Shown: piece by piece, positions 23,079 to 35,275 of the stretch
How positions within the stretch are numbered: the stretch's first letter is position 1
Layout of the letters: each line of letters starts with the position of its first letter
Assembly (NCBI GenBank): GCA_035772735.1
Contig: JASDFA010000008.1
Coordinates: forward strand, 5,438,501 to 5,502,500
Source: Datura wrightii
Taxonomy: Eukaryota; Streptophyta; Magnoliopsida; Solanales; Solanaceae
Length of the DNA: 64,000 nt
Direction of reading: 5' to 3'
Translations under genes and position numbers: made by a program
The notes under the pieces: generated by a model
Told to the model about the DNA's origin: nothing
The model's database searches: none
What the model saw: the letters and a program-made list of their open reading frames with translations, nothing else

Positions 23079-25275
23079 TGTAATACCCCAAAAGTACCTA
23101 AGATTTTACCCAGGATCAAAATTTGAAGTTGGCCGAAAAATTTGGAAAATAATGCAAGACGAATTATGTCAGGACTCGTGGTTGGAAACCATGGGTTTAG
23201 CAGCTATGCGAGGAACTGGACTCTAGCAGTTGGAGATACCACGGGTTATTCAATGACTTATGGTGACAGGTGACAACCCTGTTCACCAGTCGTGGTTTGG
23301 GTTGCCAGGTTTCCAGTGGACTTAACGAATGGGTACCACGACTCATTGGAGGTAATAATGAGTCGTGGTGAGGCTCATTGTGATGAGAAGCACAGGGTAT
23401 TTAGGGGACAAACGACGATTGACCCAACAATCCATTTGATCAAAGGACGAGTCATCTGATCGAGCTGTGGTACGAATCCAGGATCAGGGCATGAGCAGTG
23501 CATATGACGGGTCATCCCACGAGTCGTGGTTGCTTCCAACGACTCGTTGGTATGCCAATTGGATCAAACTGTGTAGAATTTTCTCGGTATTTCCTTAAGG
23601 GTACTATAGAATTTCCTATGCTCTTGGGACCTAAACAACGTCGTTTTATGTATTTTTCTGGGCATGATAAGATAGGTTAAGACCCTCTAATTATCGTCAT
23701 TCCAAGCATGAAAGTTAGGACAATTTTAGAGAGATAAAGCTATGCCTTAAGCTCTTCCCTATCAATTCTCCCTGGGGCATTCAAGGAACCTTTGAATATA
23801 ATCTTACCCAGGTATGCAGGGTTATGAATGGGTGTTTCCCTTCACACCCATGCCCATTCTCTATTAATTTATGAAAATCGATCAAAAATCTCATGGGGTT
23901 TTAATTCAATTTTTGTGAACATCTAATGTTTTGCTAATGGGTTATTATGATTTGTGATTTACATCATATTTTATGGATTTTGATCAGATTTTACAACTAT
24001 TTTGATTATAAAATTAGTGATTTCGATTTCTACTAAATTTAGCCTAATTATGTAAGGTCTATGATGAATCGATTTATGATCTACTCCTCAATTGTTGGTA
24101 TTTATAAACCCAACATGATTTATGATTTGAAATATGGATTTATTCAATTATCCATCATGATTTGATGATTTACGAGTTATATGCATGATCTACACGTATG
24201 CATGAACCCTAGATTTATGAAGTACGTTTTGGCCAATTCACGGGCCTTATGTCATGGATAGTTCACGTATGTACAAGTATGTTTGTGATTATCAAGATTT
24301 AACTAGCCCATGAAATCATGCATATTATACTATGATCACTAGGTATGTTTTGGGACTAGTATTGAACACCGAGTAGGTTCCGAGCCTAGATTCTGTCGTA
24401 GATCTCATAAACTACGTGCCACCGTAGCTATGTTGGGACCTCCCTTTTGACTGTCCCTGGCCCAAATGGCCCTTTTCATTTTGATATCATGCCCCTGATG
24501 GTTCTACCCTTGGCAAGGTATGAAAGGCCTCCCGACTAGGTTTACAAGGCTCCATGTGTGCTCATATGAGGCATGTCGGTTAAGACAATCTCCCACTGTT
24601 CCTCATGATTTATGCATGTTTATGATTATGTATTTTGTCTCAAGTCATGTGAAATAAAGTTTTTCTCTTATGTTCAGGAGTACGATTATATTACGAATGT
24701 TTTTAAAACCTTAAGCCTTATCTTATGTTACAATACTTATGATATGAGCATGATGTCCTTCTCTTATGATGTTTATATGAGTTTTTACATATTTAAATAT
24801 CCGTTTTTACTTACCTTGCATACTCGGTACATTCCATGTACTGACCGCGTACTTTCTATGTTGTATCATTTTATGATACAGGACTCGGCTCTCAGGGTCA
24901 TCCTCATCCTTAGACCACCTTGGAGTTACTATCAGCTTCATTGGTGAGTCCTCAAATTCTGAGGGCAGTATGAATAGACGTATATTTTGCACTTTTGTTT
25001 CAGTTTGGCCGGGTTAGTTGGGTATGTTGTCCTATCAACCCATATTATATGCTAGAGGCTTTCAGACTGTATGTAGTACTCAACTTATGTGTATGTCTAC
25101 TACTTCCCAATTTTATGGCATGTTATGTTATGTTTATGTTTCCACTATGTCTTATGTTCAGTCTTTCGCTTTAAGTGAATGACGTTAGATGTATGCTTAT
25201 GCCATGGGTCGACTTGGGGCATCTTGGGGTTCCTTGTCCTGTGTTACGATCTGGGTCTAAGTTCGGGTCGTGACA
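23079..25275 (+). repeat. 5' LTR of element C
   Basis: Starts TGTAATACCCCAAAAG, ends GGGTCGTGACA. Two adjacent palindromes, CCACGAGTCGTGG (23517-23529) and CCAACGACTCGTTGG (23536-23550), lie among other ACGAGTCGT-type units. The TATA-like box is unclear. The middle part (23880-24300) is very AT-rich with TTATGATTT repeats. The end part contains the CTTACCTTGCATACTCGG block at about 24810. Confidence 0.9.
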
Positions 25276-25279
25276 AATA

Positions 25280-25297
25280 TGGTATTAGAGAAATAGG
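25280..25297 (+). other. Primer-binding site of element C (mutated)
   Basis: TGGTATTAGAGAAATAGG, aligned with the TGGTATCAGAGC of element B but with changes at two or more positions. Confidence 0.75.
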
Positions 25298-25484
25298 TTT
25301 GAAATGTCCTAGGGTGTTTGAATGTCGCGTTAAGTAGAGTCTTTTACATGAGTGTGAAGCGCGCCACACTTATTAAGAAGAGGCTACGAGGAGTTTAGGA
25401 AATGTTCCCTTCTTTCATGATCTATGTCGTGGGATGAAAAATATTTCTACCCTTCTTATTCGTGGTCTTCGCGATTTCAGAATC

Positions 25485-26640
25485 ATGTCTCCTAGAAGAA
25501 TGAACGGTAGGAAAAATGGACACGATGAAGGCCATAAAGATGGCAATGGTAATAGGCATCAACAAGCCCCACTTGTTCAGGAGCTCCAGGAACTAGAGCC
25601 AGTTGCCCACGCGAAGTTTCGAGCGGCTATCCAGATATTGGCGCAGGCCTTGACCGCTAAGGTCAACCAACAGGCTTTTGCCCATATCCCACAGAATTGC
25701 AATGCAGCAGTGGCCCGGGTTAGAGATTTCTTGAGGATGAATCTGCTAGAGTTCCTAAGGTCCAAGGTGGATGGGTATCCATACGATATCCATACGAATT
25801 TATCAAAGAGATTCTGAAGATCACCCGGGTTTTGGGGGTGATAAATGGAGATTTTGTTGATTTGGCCTCCTACCAGCTAAAAGGGATAGAACATATATGT
25901 TTCAAATAGTGGAGACATTCTATGGTAGTAGGTGTAGGTCCTATAGGTTGGAAAGAGTTCCACACAACATTCTTTGATCAGTTCTTCCCTCGAGAGATGA
26001 GAGAGCTAAAGGCAACTGAGTTTATTAACTTGAAGTAGGGTGACGTGTGAGTTCAGGAGTTGGTCGCAGACTACAGGGATCGAGTGAGCTGATTTGTACA
26101 TGGAGTGGCAGACTACCTAGATAAGGACTATATGATCACCATGTTGCATTAGGATATAGCTTTTCCCTGCATTGTGTTGCATGCTCGACAGATGGAGGTG
26201 TATCGGAGGTAGAGAGAGGCAAAGAGGGCCAGGACCGATAGTTATGGGACTTCTTAGACCAGATCAGGGGGAGGACAGCGTCAGCAGTCTCAGCACAAGT
26301 CTATTGCCCAACACCATCATCAGCCAGAACGCCATCTAGGTTCCGAGGGGATCGGAGTAGCTGGGCTCTAGATTCGAGGGGTAAAGGTCGCATGTATGTA
26401 GATCGCACTTTCCTATCGTTAGCGGGGTGTGGCAAGAATTACCTTGGGAGATGCCTAGTTGGCCTTGATGCTTGTTTCAGATGTGGCAAGTCCGGACACA
26501 AGCTAAGGGATTGCCCTTCAGCCAGATCACGGGGCGGTGGAGCCCGTATGCCAACAGCTAGTTCAGCCGCTCTAGTAGCACGTCCCTCTAAGCAGGGTGC
26601 CTCAACTAGTTCAGGTAGTGGTAAGCGCTAAAACAGGTTC
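25485..26640 (+). pseudogene. gag: Element C gag
   Basis: The ATG at 25485 (MSPRRMNGRKNGHDEG) is the likely start, after a leader of ~200 bases. The first frame runs through an Ala/Gln-rich N-terminus and FLRMNLLEFLRSKVDGYPYD and ends at TGA 25815. Capsid homology continues in other frames (ITRVLGVINGDFVDLASYQLKG; ELKATEFINLKQGD-like text with stops, 25820-26240). The knuckle pair CGKNYLGRC and CFRCGKSGHKLRDCPS is at about 26413-26520. It packages RNA in intact relatives; here it is broken. Confidence 0.8.
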
Positions 26641-27117
26641 TATGTTTTAGCACCCCGCCAGGAGTAGGAGGTCTCCCTAAATGTGTTCACGGGTATGTTA
26701 CGAGTTTTTCATATTAATTTTTATTTTTTGCTCGATTTGGGGGATACTTTGTCTTTTGTGAATCCTTATATTGCTAGTGTCTTTGGAGTTAGTTCCGACA
26801 CTCTGTTAGAACCATTCTCAGTTTCTACTCCTGTTAGTGATTCGGTTGTAGCTAGAAGGGTGTATAGAGGATGGCCAATCACTATATTGCATAAAGTCAC
26901 CTCCGCAAACCTTGTAGAGTTAGCCATGACTGACTTTGATATTATTCTCGGCATTGATTGGTTGTATGTATGTTATGCTTCTATTAATTGTAGATCCTGT
27001 GCGGTGGAATTCCGTTTTCTGGGTAAGTTAGTCTTGGAGTGGAAGGGTAGTTTGGTGATACATGTAGGTCATTTCATTTCCTATCTTAAGGATGGAAAGA
27101 TGATTTCCAAGTGATTC
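26641..27117 (+). pseudogene. pro: Element C protease
   Basis: In the same frame as the gag knuckle after a stop at 26629-26631. The active-site loop reads LLDLGDTLSFV, where the usual Ser/Ala before Thr is Asp, so the active site itself is altered. FDIILGIDWLYV follows (about 26936-26970). LEWKGSL and HFISYLKDGKMISK end the frame at TGA 27112-27114, with the text continuing as YHPVRVKDV. Confidence 0.82.
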
Positions 27118-27998
27118 ATGTATCATCCAGTTAGGGTTAAGGATGTTGAGTCCGAGACCCCGACTATCAAGTTTGTTCTTGTGGTGCGTGAGTATCCAGA
27201 GGTCTTTCCCAATGATTTTCCAAGTGTTCCTCCTGAGCGGGAGATTGATTTTGGTATTGAACTTCTACAAAACATGCATCCTATATCTATCCCTTCTTAT
27301 AGGATGGCTACAGCCGAGATAAAGGAGTTGAAGAATCAGTTGAAGGACCTGTTAGATATGGGCTTTATTAGACCGAGCAATTCTCCATGTGGTTCACTAG
27401 TGTTTTTGTCCGGAAGAAGGATGGTTCACATCGTATGTGCATTGACTATCCTCAATTGAACAAGGTCACCGTTAAGAACAGGTATCCTTTACCTAGGATC
27501 GATGCTTTGTTTGACCAGCTTCAGGTTGCTAGAGTTACCCATGAGAAGAATTACCCAACCCATGATTTGGAGTTTGCTACAAGTGTATTCTCTTTGAAGA
27601 TATAGCGACATTACTTTTATGGGGTCCATGTGGATGTGTTTACGGACCAAAAGAGCTTATAGTATGTGTGCACATAGAAAGACCTCAATCTATGGAAAAG
27701 GAGGTGGTTAGAGCTACTCAAAGACTACCTTATGAGTATTCTTTACAACCTGGGTAAGGCTAATATGCTGGCAAATGCATTTAGTAGGTTCTCCATGGAG
27801 AGTGTATCCCGTGTGGATGAAGGAAAGAAGGAGCTGGTGAAAGATGTACATCATCTCGCAAGGTTAGGAGTTAGGTTGGTGGACTCTACCGATGGCGGTG
27901 TTGTTGTTCAAAGCGGATCCGAATTGTCCTTGGTGAATTATGTGAAAGCTAGACAAGATGAGGACCCAATTTTGGTAAAGTTGAAGGAAATCGTTTGA
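27118..27998 (+). pseudogene. pol: Element C RT N-terminus fused to RNase H by internal deletion
   Basis: PPEREIDFGIELL, then KDLLDMGFIRPSNSPCG, a frameshift near 27395, VFVRKKDGSHRMCIDYPQLN and YPLPRIDALFDQLQ (to about 27525). The next codons are already RNase H (HEKNYPTHDLEF), so about 720 bp holding the RT catalytic palm (the FIDD region in A) and the start of RNase H are gone. RNase H remnants continue with HYFYGVHVDVFTDQK, stops, and SILYNLGKANMLANAFSR, ending at 27998. Confidence 0.85.
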
Positions 27999-28004
27999 AG
28001 TTAG

Positions 28005-29371
28005 AAGGTAGAGGTCTTCTCCCAAGGGGGAGATGGTGTGCTTCGGTTGAAGAATCGCCTATGTGTTCCAGATGTTGATGATTTGAGGAGGCGAATATTT
28101 CATGAAGCCCATAGATCAATGTATTCCATCCATTTGGGTGCCACCAAGATGTATCATGACTTACGGGATATATACTGGTAGAATGGCATGAAGAAGGATA
28201 TTGCAGAATACATAGCCAAGTGCCCCAACTGTTAACAGGTAAAGGTTGAGCATCAAAGGCCGGGAGGAGTACTTCAGGATATCACCAGTCCTACTTGGAA
28301 GTGGCAGGAAATTAATATGGATTTCATAACTGAATTACCTCGTCCTCACCAACAACATGATTCCATTTGGGTTGTGGTAGATAAATTGACCAAGGTTGCA
28401 CATTTTCTACTGATGAAAACCATGAATTTAGCAGATGATTATGCCAAGCTATATATCCGGGAGTTGGTTCGATTGCATGGAGTGACCTTTTCCATCATTT
28501 CAGAACGTGATACATAATTTACCTTATAATTTTGGTGGTATTCTCAAAAAGGGGTTGGGACTCAGGTTAAACTCAACACAACATTTCATCCGCAAATGAA
28601 TGGCCAAGAGGAACGGAAATCCAAACCCTCGAGGACATGATGTGAGCATGCATGATGGACTTCAAAGGTAGTTAGGATGATCACTTTCCCCTGATTAAGC
28701 TTGCTTACAACAACAGCTATCACTCTAGTATCTGAATGTCTCTGTTCGAGGCTCTCGATGGGCAGAGATGTAGATCACCCATCGGATGGTTTAAATTGGG
28801 TGAGGCAGCCGGATAGGAGCAGATTTGGTTCATGAGGCTATGGTAAAAGTTCAGTTGATAAGGGACAGGCTAAAAATTGCTCAGAGTCGTCAAAAGTACT
28901 ATGCTGATGTGAGGAGGAGAGAGTTGGAGTTCGCGGTGGACGTTTGGGTGTTTCTAAAGGTATCTCCCATGAAGGGAGTGATGCGGTTTGGGAAGAAAGG
29001 AAAACGTAGTCCCCGCTATGTTGTCCCCTACCAGATTGTGAGAAGAGTTAGCAAGGTGTCATATGAGTTGGAGTTGCCCTCGGATTTATCTTCTGTGCAT
29101 CTTGTGTTTCATGTGTCGCTTTTGAATAAATGTTTGGGAGATCCATCTCTAGTAGTCCCGGTGGACAGCGCTGGTGTAAAAGATAGCCTTAGCTAGGAGG
29201 ACGTTCCAGTGGAAAAATTAGATCGTCAGGTTCGGAGGCTGAGGAACAAGGAAGTATCTTTAGTTAAAGTATTATGGAGGAATCAACATGTTGAAAGAGC
29301 TACATGGGAAGCTGAAGCAAATATCATGGCTACGTACCCATACTTATTCTCTACCAGTTCAGTTCCGACTT
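28005..29371 (+). pseudogene. pol: Element C integrase and chromodomain
   Basis: RLCVPDVDDLRRRIFHEAH, HPLGATKMYHDLRDIYW-like text and KCPNC form the zinc-binding end (28060-28240). The frame from 28317 reads MDFITELPRPHQQHDSIWVV and FSIISERDT (the catalytic Asp region altered to Glu). The third catalytic region (28560-28800) is frameshifted. The 28825-29196 frame gives SRQKYYADVRRRELEF, GKRSPRYVVPYQI and HVSLLNKCLGDPS. After a TAG the chromodomain LDRQVRRLRNKEVSLVKVLW runs to about 29371. Confidence 0.83.
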
Positions 29372-29581
29372 GAGGTATCAATTTTGCCCTATGAATCTAT
29401 TTACTTCTCATGTTCAGATCATGTGTTAAAGTTTCTTTTATGGATATGGATGTGTATGTGGAGCTTGAAATCAGTTCAGCTATGTGGTATGAATCGGAGG
29501 TAGTCATTCCGTTAAATTTCGGTTTAAATGATCAGTATTTGGGTGTAATGACTGCATGTCTTTGTTTTTCTGCTTGTTTCC

Positions 29582-29617
29582 AACATTCGAGGATGAATGT
29601 TCCCAAGGGGGAGATAT
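29582..29617 (+). promoter_or_regulatory. Pre-PPT hairpin and polypurine tract of element C
   Basis: AACATTC (29582-29588) pairs with GAATGTT (29595-29601), loop AGGA at 29590-29593 closed by G-T, followed by CAAGGGGGAGAT and the LTR start. Confidence 0.78.
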
Positions 29618-31813
29618 TGTAATACCCCGAAAGCCCCTAAGGTTAGACTTGGGATCAAAATTTGAAGTTGGCTAAAAAACAGGGAAAATATAGCAAGACG
29701 CATGATGTCACGGCTCGTTGTTGGAAACCACAGGTCATCGTTAGCAACTGTGGGAGGAAATGGACTCTGGCAGTTGGAGATACCACAAGTCATTCAACGA
29801 CTCATTGTGAGAGGTGACAACCCATGGTCACTAGTTGTGGTTTGGTTTGGTAGATCTCCAGTGGACTTAATGGATGGGTACCATGACTCTTTGGACGGGA
29901 CAACGAGTCGTGGTGAGGCTCGTTGTGAGGAAAAGCTCAGGGTATTTATGGGACAAGCGACGCTCGACCCAATGATCTGTTTGATTAATGGATGATTGTT
30001 GTGGTGTGAATCCGGGATAAGGGCCAGAGCAGTGCATATGAAAGGTCATACCACGAGTCGTCGTAGCTTCCAACGACTCATTGGTACGCCCATTGGATCG
30101 ATTTGTGTAGAATTTTCTGGGTATTTCATTAAGGGTATTTTCGACTTTCCCATGCTCTAGGGCCCTAAACTACATTGTTTTATGTATTATTCTGGGTATG
30201 ATAAGATAGGTTAAGACCCTCTAATTATCCTTATTCCCATGCATGTAGTTAGGACAATTATAGAGAGATCAAGCTATTAATCAAGCTCTTCTCTATCAAT
30301 TCTCCGTTAGGAATTCAAGGAACCTAGGAATCTTATTTTACCCAGGTATGTAGGGTTACGAATGGGTGTTTCATTCACATCCATGCCCATTTTCTATTAG
30401 TTCATGAAAATCTATCAAAAATCTCATGAGGTTCTAATTCAATTTTTGTTAAAATCTAATGATTTTCTAATGGGTTATTATGATTTGTGATTTACATCAT
30501 ATTTTATGGATTTTGATCATATTTTACAACTATTTTGATTATAAAATTAGTGATTTCGATTTCTCTTCAATTTATCCTAATTATGTATGGTGTATGATGA
30601 ATCGATTTATGATCTACTCTTTAATTGTTGATACTTACAAATCCAACATGATTTATGATTTGAATTATGGATTTATTCAATTACCCATCATGATTTGATG
30701 ATTCACGCATTATATGCATGATCTACAAGTATGCATAAACCCGGCGATGTATGAAGTATATTTTGGCTGACTCAAGGGTCTTATGTCATGGCTAGTTCAC
30801 GTATGTACAAGTATGTTTATGATTATCATGATTTGACTAGCCCATGAATTCAGGCATATTATACTATGAGCCCTATTTATGTTTTGGGAGTAGTATTGAA
30901 CACCAAGTAGGTTTGGGGCCTAGGTTCTACCCCGGATCTCATAAGCGACATGCCACTGTAGGTATGTTGGGACCTACCTTGTGAATGTCCCTTGCCCAAA
31001 TGGCCTTTTCGTGGTGATATCACGCCCTTCATGGTTCTACCCTTGGCAAGGTACAAACGGCCTCCCGACTAGGTTTACAAGTCAGGCTCCATGTGTGCTC
31101 AATATGGGGTATGTCAGTTAAGAGAATCTCTAACTGTTCCTCATAATTTATGCATGTTTACGATTATGTATTTTGGCTCAAGTCATGTTAAATAAAGGTT
31201 TTCTCTTATGACCAGGAGTACGATTGTATTATGAATGTTTTAAAAACACTGAGCTTTATGTTATGTTATGATACTTATGATATGAGAATGATTTCCTACT
31301 CTTATGATGTGTTTTTGAGTTTTTACATATTTAAATATCTGTTTTTACTTACCTTGCATACTCGGTACATTCCACATATTGACCGCATACTTTCTATGTT
31401 GTAACATTTCATGATACAAGACTCGACTCTCAAGCTCATCCTCATCCTTAGACCATCTCGGAGTTACTATCAGCTTTATTAGTGAGTGCTCATGTTCGGA
31501 GGGCCATATGACTAGACGTTTATGTTTCTATTTTGTTTCAATTTGTTCGGGTTAGTTGGGGATTTTGTCCTATCAACCCATCATACATGATAGAGGCTTT
31601 CGGACCATATGTAGTACTCAGCTTATGTGTATGTCTAGTACCTCCGAATGTTATGGCATGCTATGTTACATTTAGGTTTCCGCTATGTAGTATGTTCAAT
31701 CTTCCTCTTAAAGTGAATGATGTTAGATGTATGCTTATGCCATGGGTTGACTTGGGGCATCTCGGGATTCCTTGTCCCGTGTTACAATCTGGATCTAACT
31801 TCGGGTCGTGATA
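29618..31813 (+). repeat. 3' LTR of element C
   Basis: Starts TGTAATACCCCGAAAG and ends GGGTCGTGATA (terminal CA changed to TA). Collinear with the 5' LTR over its full length, with scattered substitutions and small indels. Confidence 0.9.
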
Positions 31814-31818
31814 CTAAG

Positions 31819-31938
31819 AAACAAAGAATTTGCTTCAGTCAAGGTTTTAAGGAGGAACAAGCATGTTGATGGAGCTACGTGGGAAGCCAAGGCTGACATG
31901 ATGGCTAAATACCAACATTTATTCCATTCCGGCTAAGT
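31819..31938 (+). pseudogene. pol: Element B chromodomain, second part
   Basis: Directly after the CTAAG duplication the text reads RNKEFASVKVLRRNKHVDGATWEA, then ADMMAKYQHLFHSG and TAG. It completes the chromodomain that breaks off at 23078, which proves that C inserted into B. Confidence 0.88.
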
Positions 31939-32001
31939 TTCAACCTGAGGTATCAATTTCCTCCTTAGTACTCTATTTTGTTTTATGTTCGGCTCATGTA
32001 T
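31939..32001 (+). other. Element B 3' untranslated part and left target-site duplication of D
   Basis: Matches the sequence after the C chromodomain stop. TGTAT at 31997-32001 is repeated at 51685-51689, after D. Confidence 0.7.
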
Positions 32002-33582
32002 TGATGAATTGGTAATATACCAACTAATTAGTCTCTAAAACATGAGTTTTAGTCTAGTTCCCAAGTTGATTATGTGGACTTTATGCCCTTTTTGCCTTAG
32101 TTGTGTGCAGATGCCTATGTTTGAAGGAAAGAGCAAAAATGGAGTAAAAAGGAGGAAATGAGTATAAGCGACGAATCGTAGGTGTAAACCGGCGAAATGT
32201 CGGTCAAATACCGAAGGTCACTGCCTCAAGGGAGGAATGCTATCGGCGGTTCATGAGTCAGCAGTGGCGAGACGCCGGTGTAGTCACCGAATGACACTCA
32301 GAAAATTTTTGAATTGGCATTGGAAGTTCGGCGGTTGACGGATTGGCATCGGCGAAACGCTGGGTGAACCACCGAAGTTCACTAGAAATGAATGCAGATG
32401 AAGAGCAAGTATCCGACGATTCACGGATTTCATCGGTGAACCGCCGGTACCTCACCGGTTTTAGAATGATGCTTTTAAGGGTATAATTGTCCTTTGCTGA
32501 AAAAGGAAGAAAAAGTACCCTACTTTTTAGGGTATAAATAGAAGGAGAAGTACTCTATAGAAAAGGGAAGAAGAGAGATGAAGAAGATAGAGAGTTAGAG
32601 AAAAAAGCCAAGTACACATCATATCATTAGTTTCTTTTTTAGCTGAAGACAATCTCTTAGCTAAGAAAGGGATTTTGATCGAAATTTGTAGAAGATACTC
32701 TGCTTTATTTTCTTCTTGGATATTATTATGTTTCAGCTATAGTGAAGGATAATTGTGTTTTTTTTATTTATCTACTCTTCTTATTAAATCACTGATGCTA
32801 TTGATGATTGTGTTTTTCAATTTCTTAACTATGAGTAACTAATATTATTAACTAAAGGTGTATGATGATGAATACTTAATTGGATTGGGTATTGCTAGAG
32901 TTAACTTCATGATGTTCAATTAAGTGTAAATCTATTGGATTCCTTTCAATGTATTCATGAAGATGCATTAATGCTGATATGGGTCTATCTATACTTGCTT
33001 GATTGTTTCTCAGAGAGAGAATAATTAAGTATTAGAAGGGAATCTAGTAGTGGGTATGGATAAGAGGTTGTAAAATTTAGCTAGTAATAGCTAAAATTAC
33101 TTCCTCCTCACTAATTAGCAGCTAATAGCTAAGAATAGTGATGTTGTTGATCCAAATCAATTATGGTGCGCTAAATTATAGCTAGGGGTAGTCAATAGGC
33201 TGGGAAGATGAGGCTACCTATTTCCCGAGATTATTTATACTTATTGAACTTATGAAGATAACATGGCCCATCCCAATCTAATTAGTATTTCATCCACACT
33301 ACACCTCTAGTATTTCACAATATTGTTAACGACTTAGCTGATCCTTTTATTTTGAGTTCACTAAAGATATTTGTGTAATTCTCTGCAATGTTTATTCCCC
33401 CCATTTCCTTGTTTTTATGTTAAATCTATATGGTGAAAGCTAATATCAACTTCTCAATCGACGCTTGAATGCATCACTCCCTAGTCCTCGTGAGATTCAA
33501 CCCCGACACTCATCGGGTTAGTTGTTTTGATACAACAACCATGTATATTCTATGACATAAGAATATATTTTGGACGTTATCA
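32002..33582 (+). repeat. 5' LTR of element D
   Basis: TGATGAATTGG...GACGTTATCA, 1581 bp. A block rich in GGCGAA, CGCCGGT and CACCGG units (32165-32460) precedes TATAAATA (32533-32540). The end block GATTCAACCCCGACACTCAT (about 33490) precedes the primer site. Confidence 0.88.
32165..32540 (+). promoter_or_regulatory. LTR promoter of element D: palindromic block and TATA box
   Basis: Repeated near-palindromic units such as GGCGGTTCATGAGTC, GAGACGCCGGTG, GGCGAAACGC, GGTGAACCGCCGGTACC and CACCGG, then TATAAATA at 32533. An analogous block lies upstream of ORF2 inside the same element. Confidence 0.6.
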
Positions 33583-33586
33583 AAAA

Positions 33587-33604
33587 TGGCGCCATTATCA
33601 GGGA
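33587..33604 (+). other. Primer-binding site of element D
   Basis: TGGCGCCATTATCAGGGA, four bases after the LTR. It matches the 3' end of tRNA-Asp as used by Athila-like elements, with two or three changes relative to the site of E. Confidence 0.8.
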
Positions 33605-33705
33605 CTAGCGCTTGATAATCTTGTGATTGATTGTTAAATTAAATTAGTGTGCACCGTAGCAACTTCATTTGATTTGCTGCTGTGTTGTTAGGATCTCACC
33701 ACCTC

Positions 33706-33848
33706 ATGAGCCATCACTCCCAAGCAGGAGGTAGCTTAGTGGAGGGGAACATGGAACTAGAAGAAGATAATTTGGTGATGCCGGAAGTTGCAGAAGCCAT
33801 TTTCCTACCACCGACAGTAGGGAATGGGGTGTTCCATGTTACTAGCAC
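33706..33848 (+). pseudogene. gag: Element D gag, N-terminal part (cut by E)
   Basis: The ATG at 33706 opens MSHHSQAGGSLVEGNMELEE and continues to FHVTST, where element E interrupts it. Across E and one copy of the AGCAC duplication the frame resumes with MLHLL at 43670. The start is about 100 bases after the primer site. Confidence 0.7.
33844..33848 (+). other. Target-site duplication of element E, left copy
   Basis: AGCAC precedes the E 5' LTR and recurs right after the E 3' LTR at 43665-43669, inside the gag frame of D. Confidence 0.93.
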
Positions 33849-35269
33849 TGATCTTGGACAGATTTATATGCCCAAGTGATACTCAAAAGTATCATTTTCG
33901 CCTTGTTATCTAGCAATGTGTATACATTTTTATGTAATTGGTAATAAAATGTGAATTTATACTAACCAACATGATTAGCATTGTTTTGCAGGTAAAATGT
34001 GATTTCGGGAAGCGAAAATGGATGTTGGATGATATAGGAGTTGGACTTGGATGCGAGCAAGGAAAAGGCATTGGACAGCATGAATCAAAGGGGCTCCGCG
34101 ATGGAGCCGTGTCACGCTGCCATCGCGGAGGCATTCTGCCTGGAGGGTGAAAATTCACCAAATTTCCAGTGAAGGTCCGCGTTTGCTCCGTGGCACGGAG
34201 CCAGTGCTCCGCGATGCACGCCGTGCCACGTTGAGCTTGAATTCCCGGACCCCCAGTTCCAGTGAGGGTCCAGGTTCATGGCGTGTTACGGAGGCAGTGC
34301 TCCGCGATGCACTCCGTGACACGTTGCTCATTATTCCGGGAAAAATTCCCACTAGTATAAATAGAACACTTAAGTTCATTTTTCATAATTCAGACTTGGT
34401 GGAGCAAGGACGTGGGTTACAGGCAGTTGAGGGACGAAAAGTTCAGGATTTTCTCTCTCTTTCTTTCTTCTCTAATTCAATTGCTTGTATGATTAACACT
34501 CGTTTTATGATGATTAATCCATAAATGAGTGGCTAATTCCCTTCCTTGCTGAGGTTATGAACACTTGTGATGAATTTTGATTATTGATTATATGGTTTTC
34601 ATCTTTTTCTTCCATGTTGTTCTATTAATTCTTGTTTTTACTGCATTGGTGTGTGGCCTACATTAATGTACATCTAAAAAGTCCGATTTCACTCGAGAGA
34701 GCACGAAATTGGAAAGTTGTGAATTAGTAGGATATTGTTCTTTACTTGGTTTGGGAAAACTGAGTTTTGATGTGCCTTCAGGATAGAAATATACCTGAAA
34801 GTCGTATTAGTCAATTTAGGAACCGAAATTTTATGGCTAGAACATGAATTGCATTTGATCACAGAAATGTAGATGGATGGTTCATGATTCTTAAGTGAGA
34901 TTAAATACGAGAGTTTTAATCTCTTGGCAAATGTTCTTGGCTAGCAACAGGAAGAAAAGATTAACCAATTTATGATGATAATCAGCTTCATTACATGTTC
35001 GTTTAACCTTAGCATGTTCTTATCCATAGTTCAGATTCAAAGTAGATAATTGTTCTTAGTTTTAGTGTAAAATTTATCAAACAAACTATCAACTTTTTGG
35101 TTACGTTGTTGTCAGCATATTTAGAAGTAAAAATATAGTATACTTGAGCAAATTGCACTTAACCCAAGTCTCTGTGGGATCGATACTTGGCTTACTAAAG
35201 CCACTTACTACTTGTTCGACCACGTGCACTTGCGTGTAGTTTTATATACCCCATATAACACACCGAACA
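33849..35269 (+). repeat. 5' LTR of element E
   Basis: TGATCTTGGACAG...CACCGAACA. Early it has CAGATTTATATGCCCAAGTG and a GATACTCAAAAGTATC palindrome (33880-33895). A GC-rich palindromic block at 34093-34328 precedes TATAAATAG (34356-34364). It ends with the GGGATCGATACTTGG and ACACCGAACA blocks before the primer site. Confidence 0.92.
34093..34364 (+). promoter_or_regulatory. LTR promoter of element E: palindromic modules and TATA box
   Basis: Three GC-rich units: GGCTCCGCGATGGAGCC with CCATCGCGGAGGC (34091-34132), GCTCCGTGGCACGGAGC with its downstream partner (34184-34231), and the 40-nt module GTGTTACGGAG, 18 nt, CTCCGTGACAC (34283-34322). TATAAATAG follows at 34356. The copy in LTR3 is at 42679-42718 with TATA at 42752. 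Confidence 0.75.
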
Positions 35270-35275
35270 AGTTTT

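Larger units (their letters stand above)
23079..31813 (+). mobile_element. Element C: Tekay-like chromovirus with RT core deleted, complete LTRs
   Basis: LTRs 23079-25275 and 29618-31813 (2197 and 2196 bp) flanked by the duplication CTAAG. The internal part has a primer site, gag, protease, RT N-terminal fingers, RNase H, integrase and chromodomain in normal order. RT is cut from the palm onward by an internal deletion at about 27527, so the copy could not transpose by itself. Stops and frameshifts throughout show it is old, but its LTRs resemble each other more than those of B, as its nested position requires. Confidence 0.92.

Noticed and set aside
30480..30698. AT-rich frame rich in Tyr/Ile
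   Set aside because: Inside the AT-rich middle of the C 3' LTR; the 5' LTR copy does not keep it.
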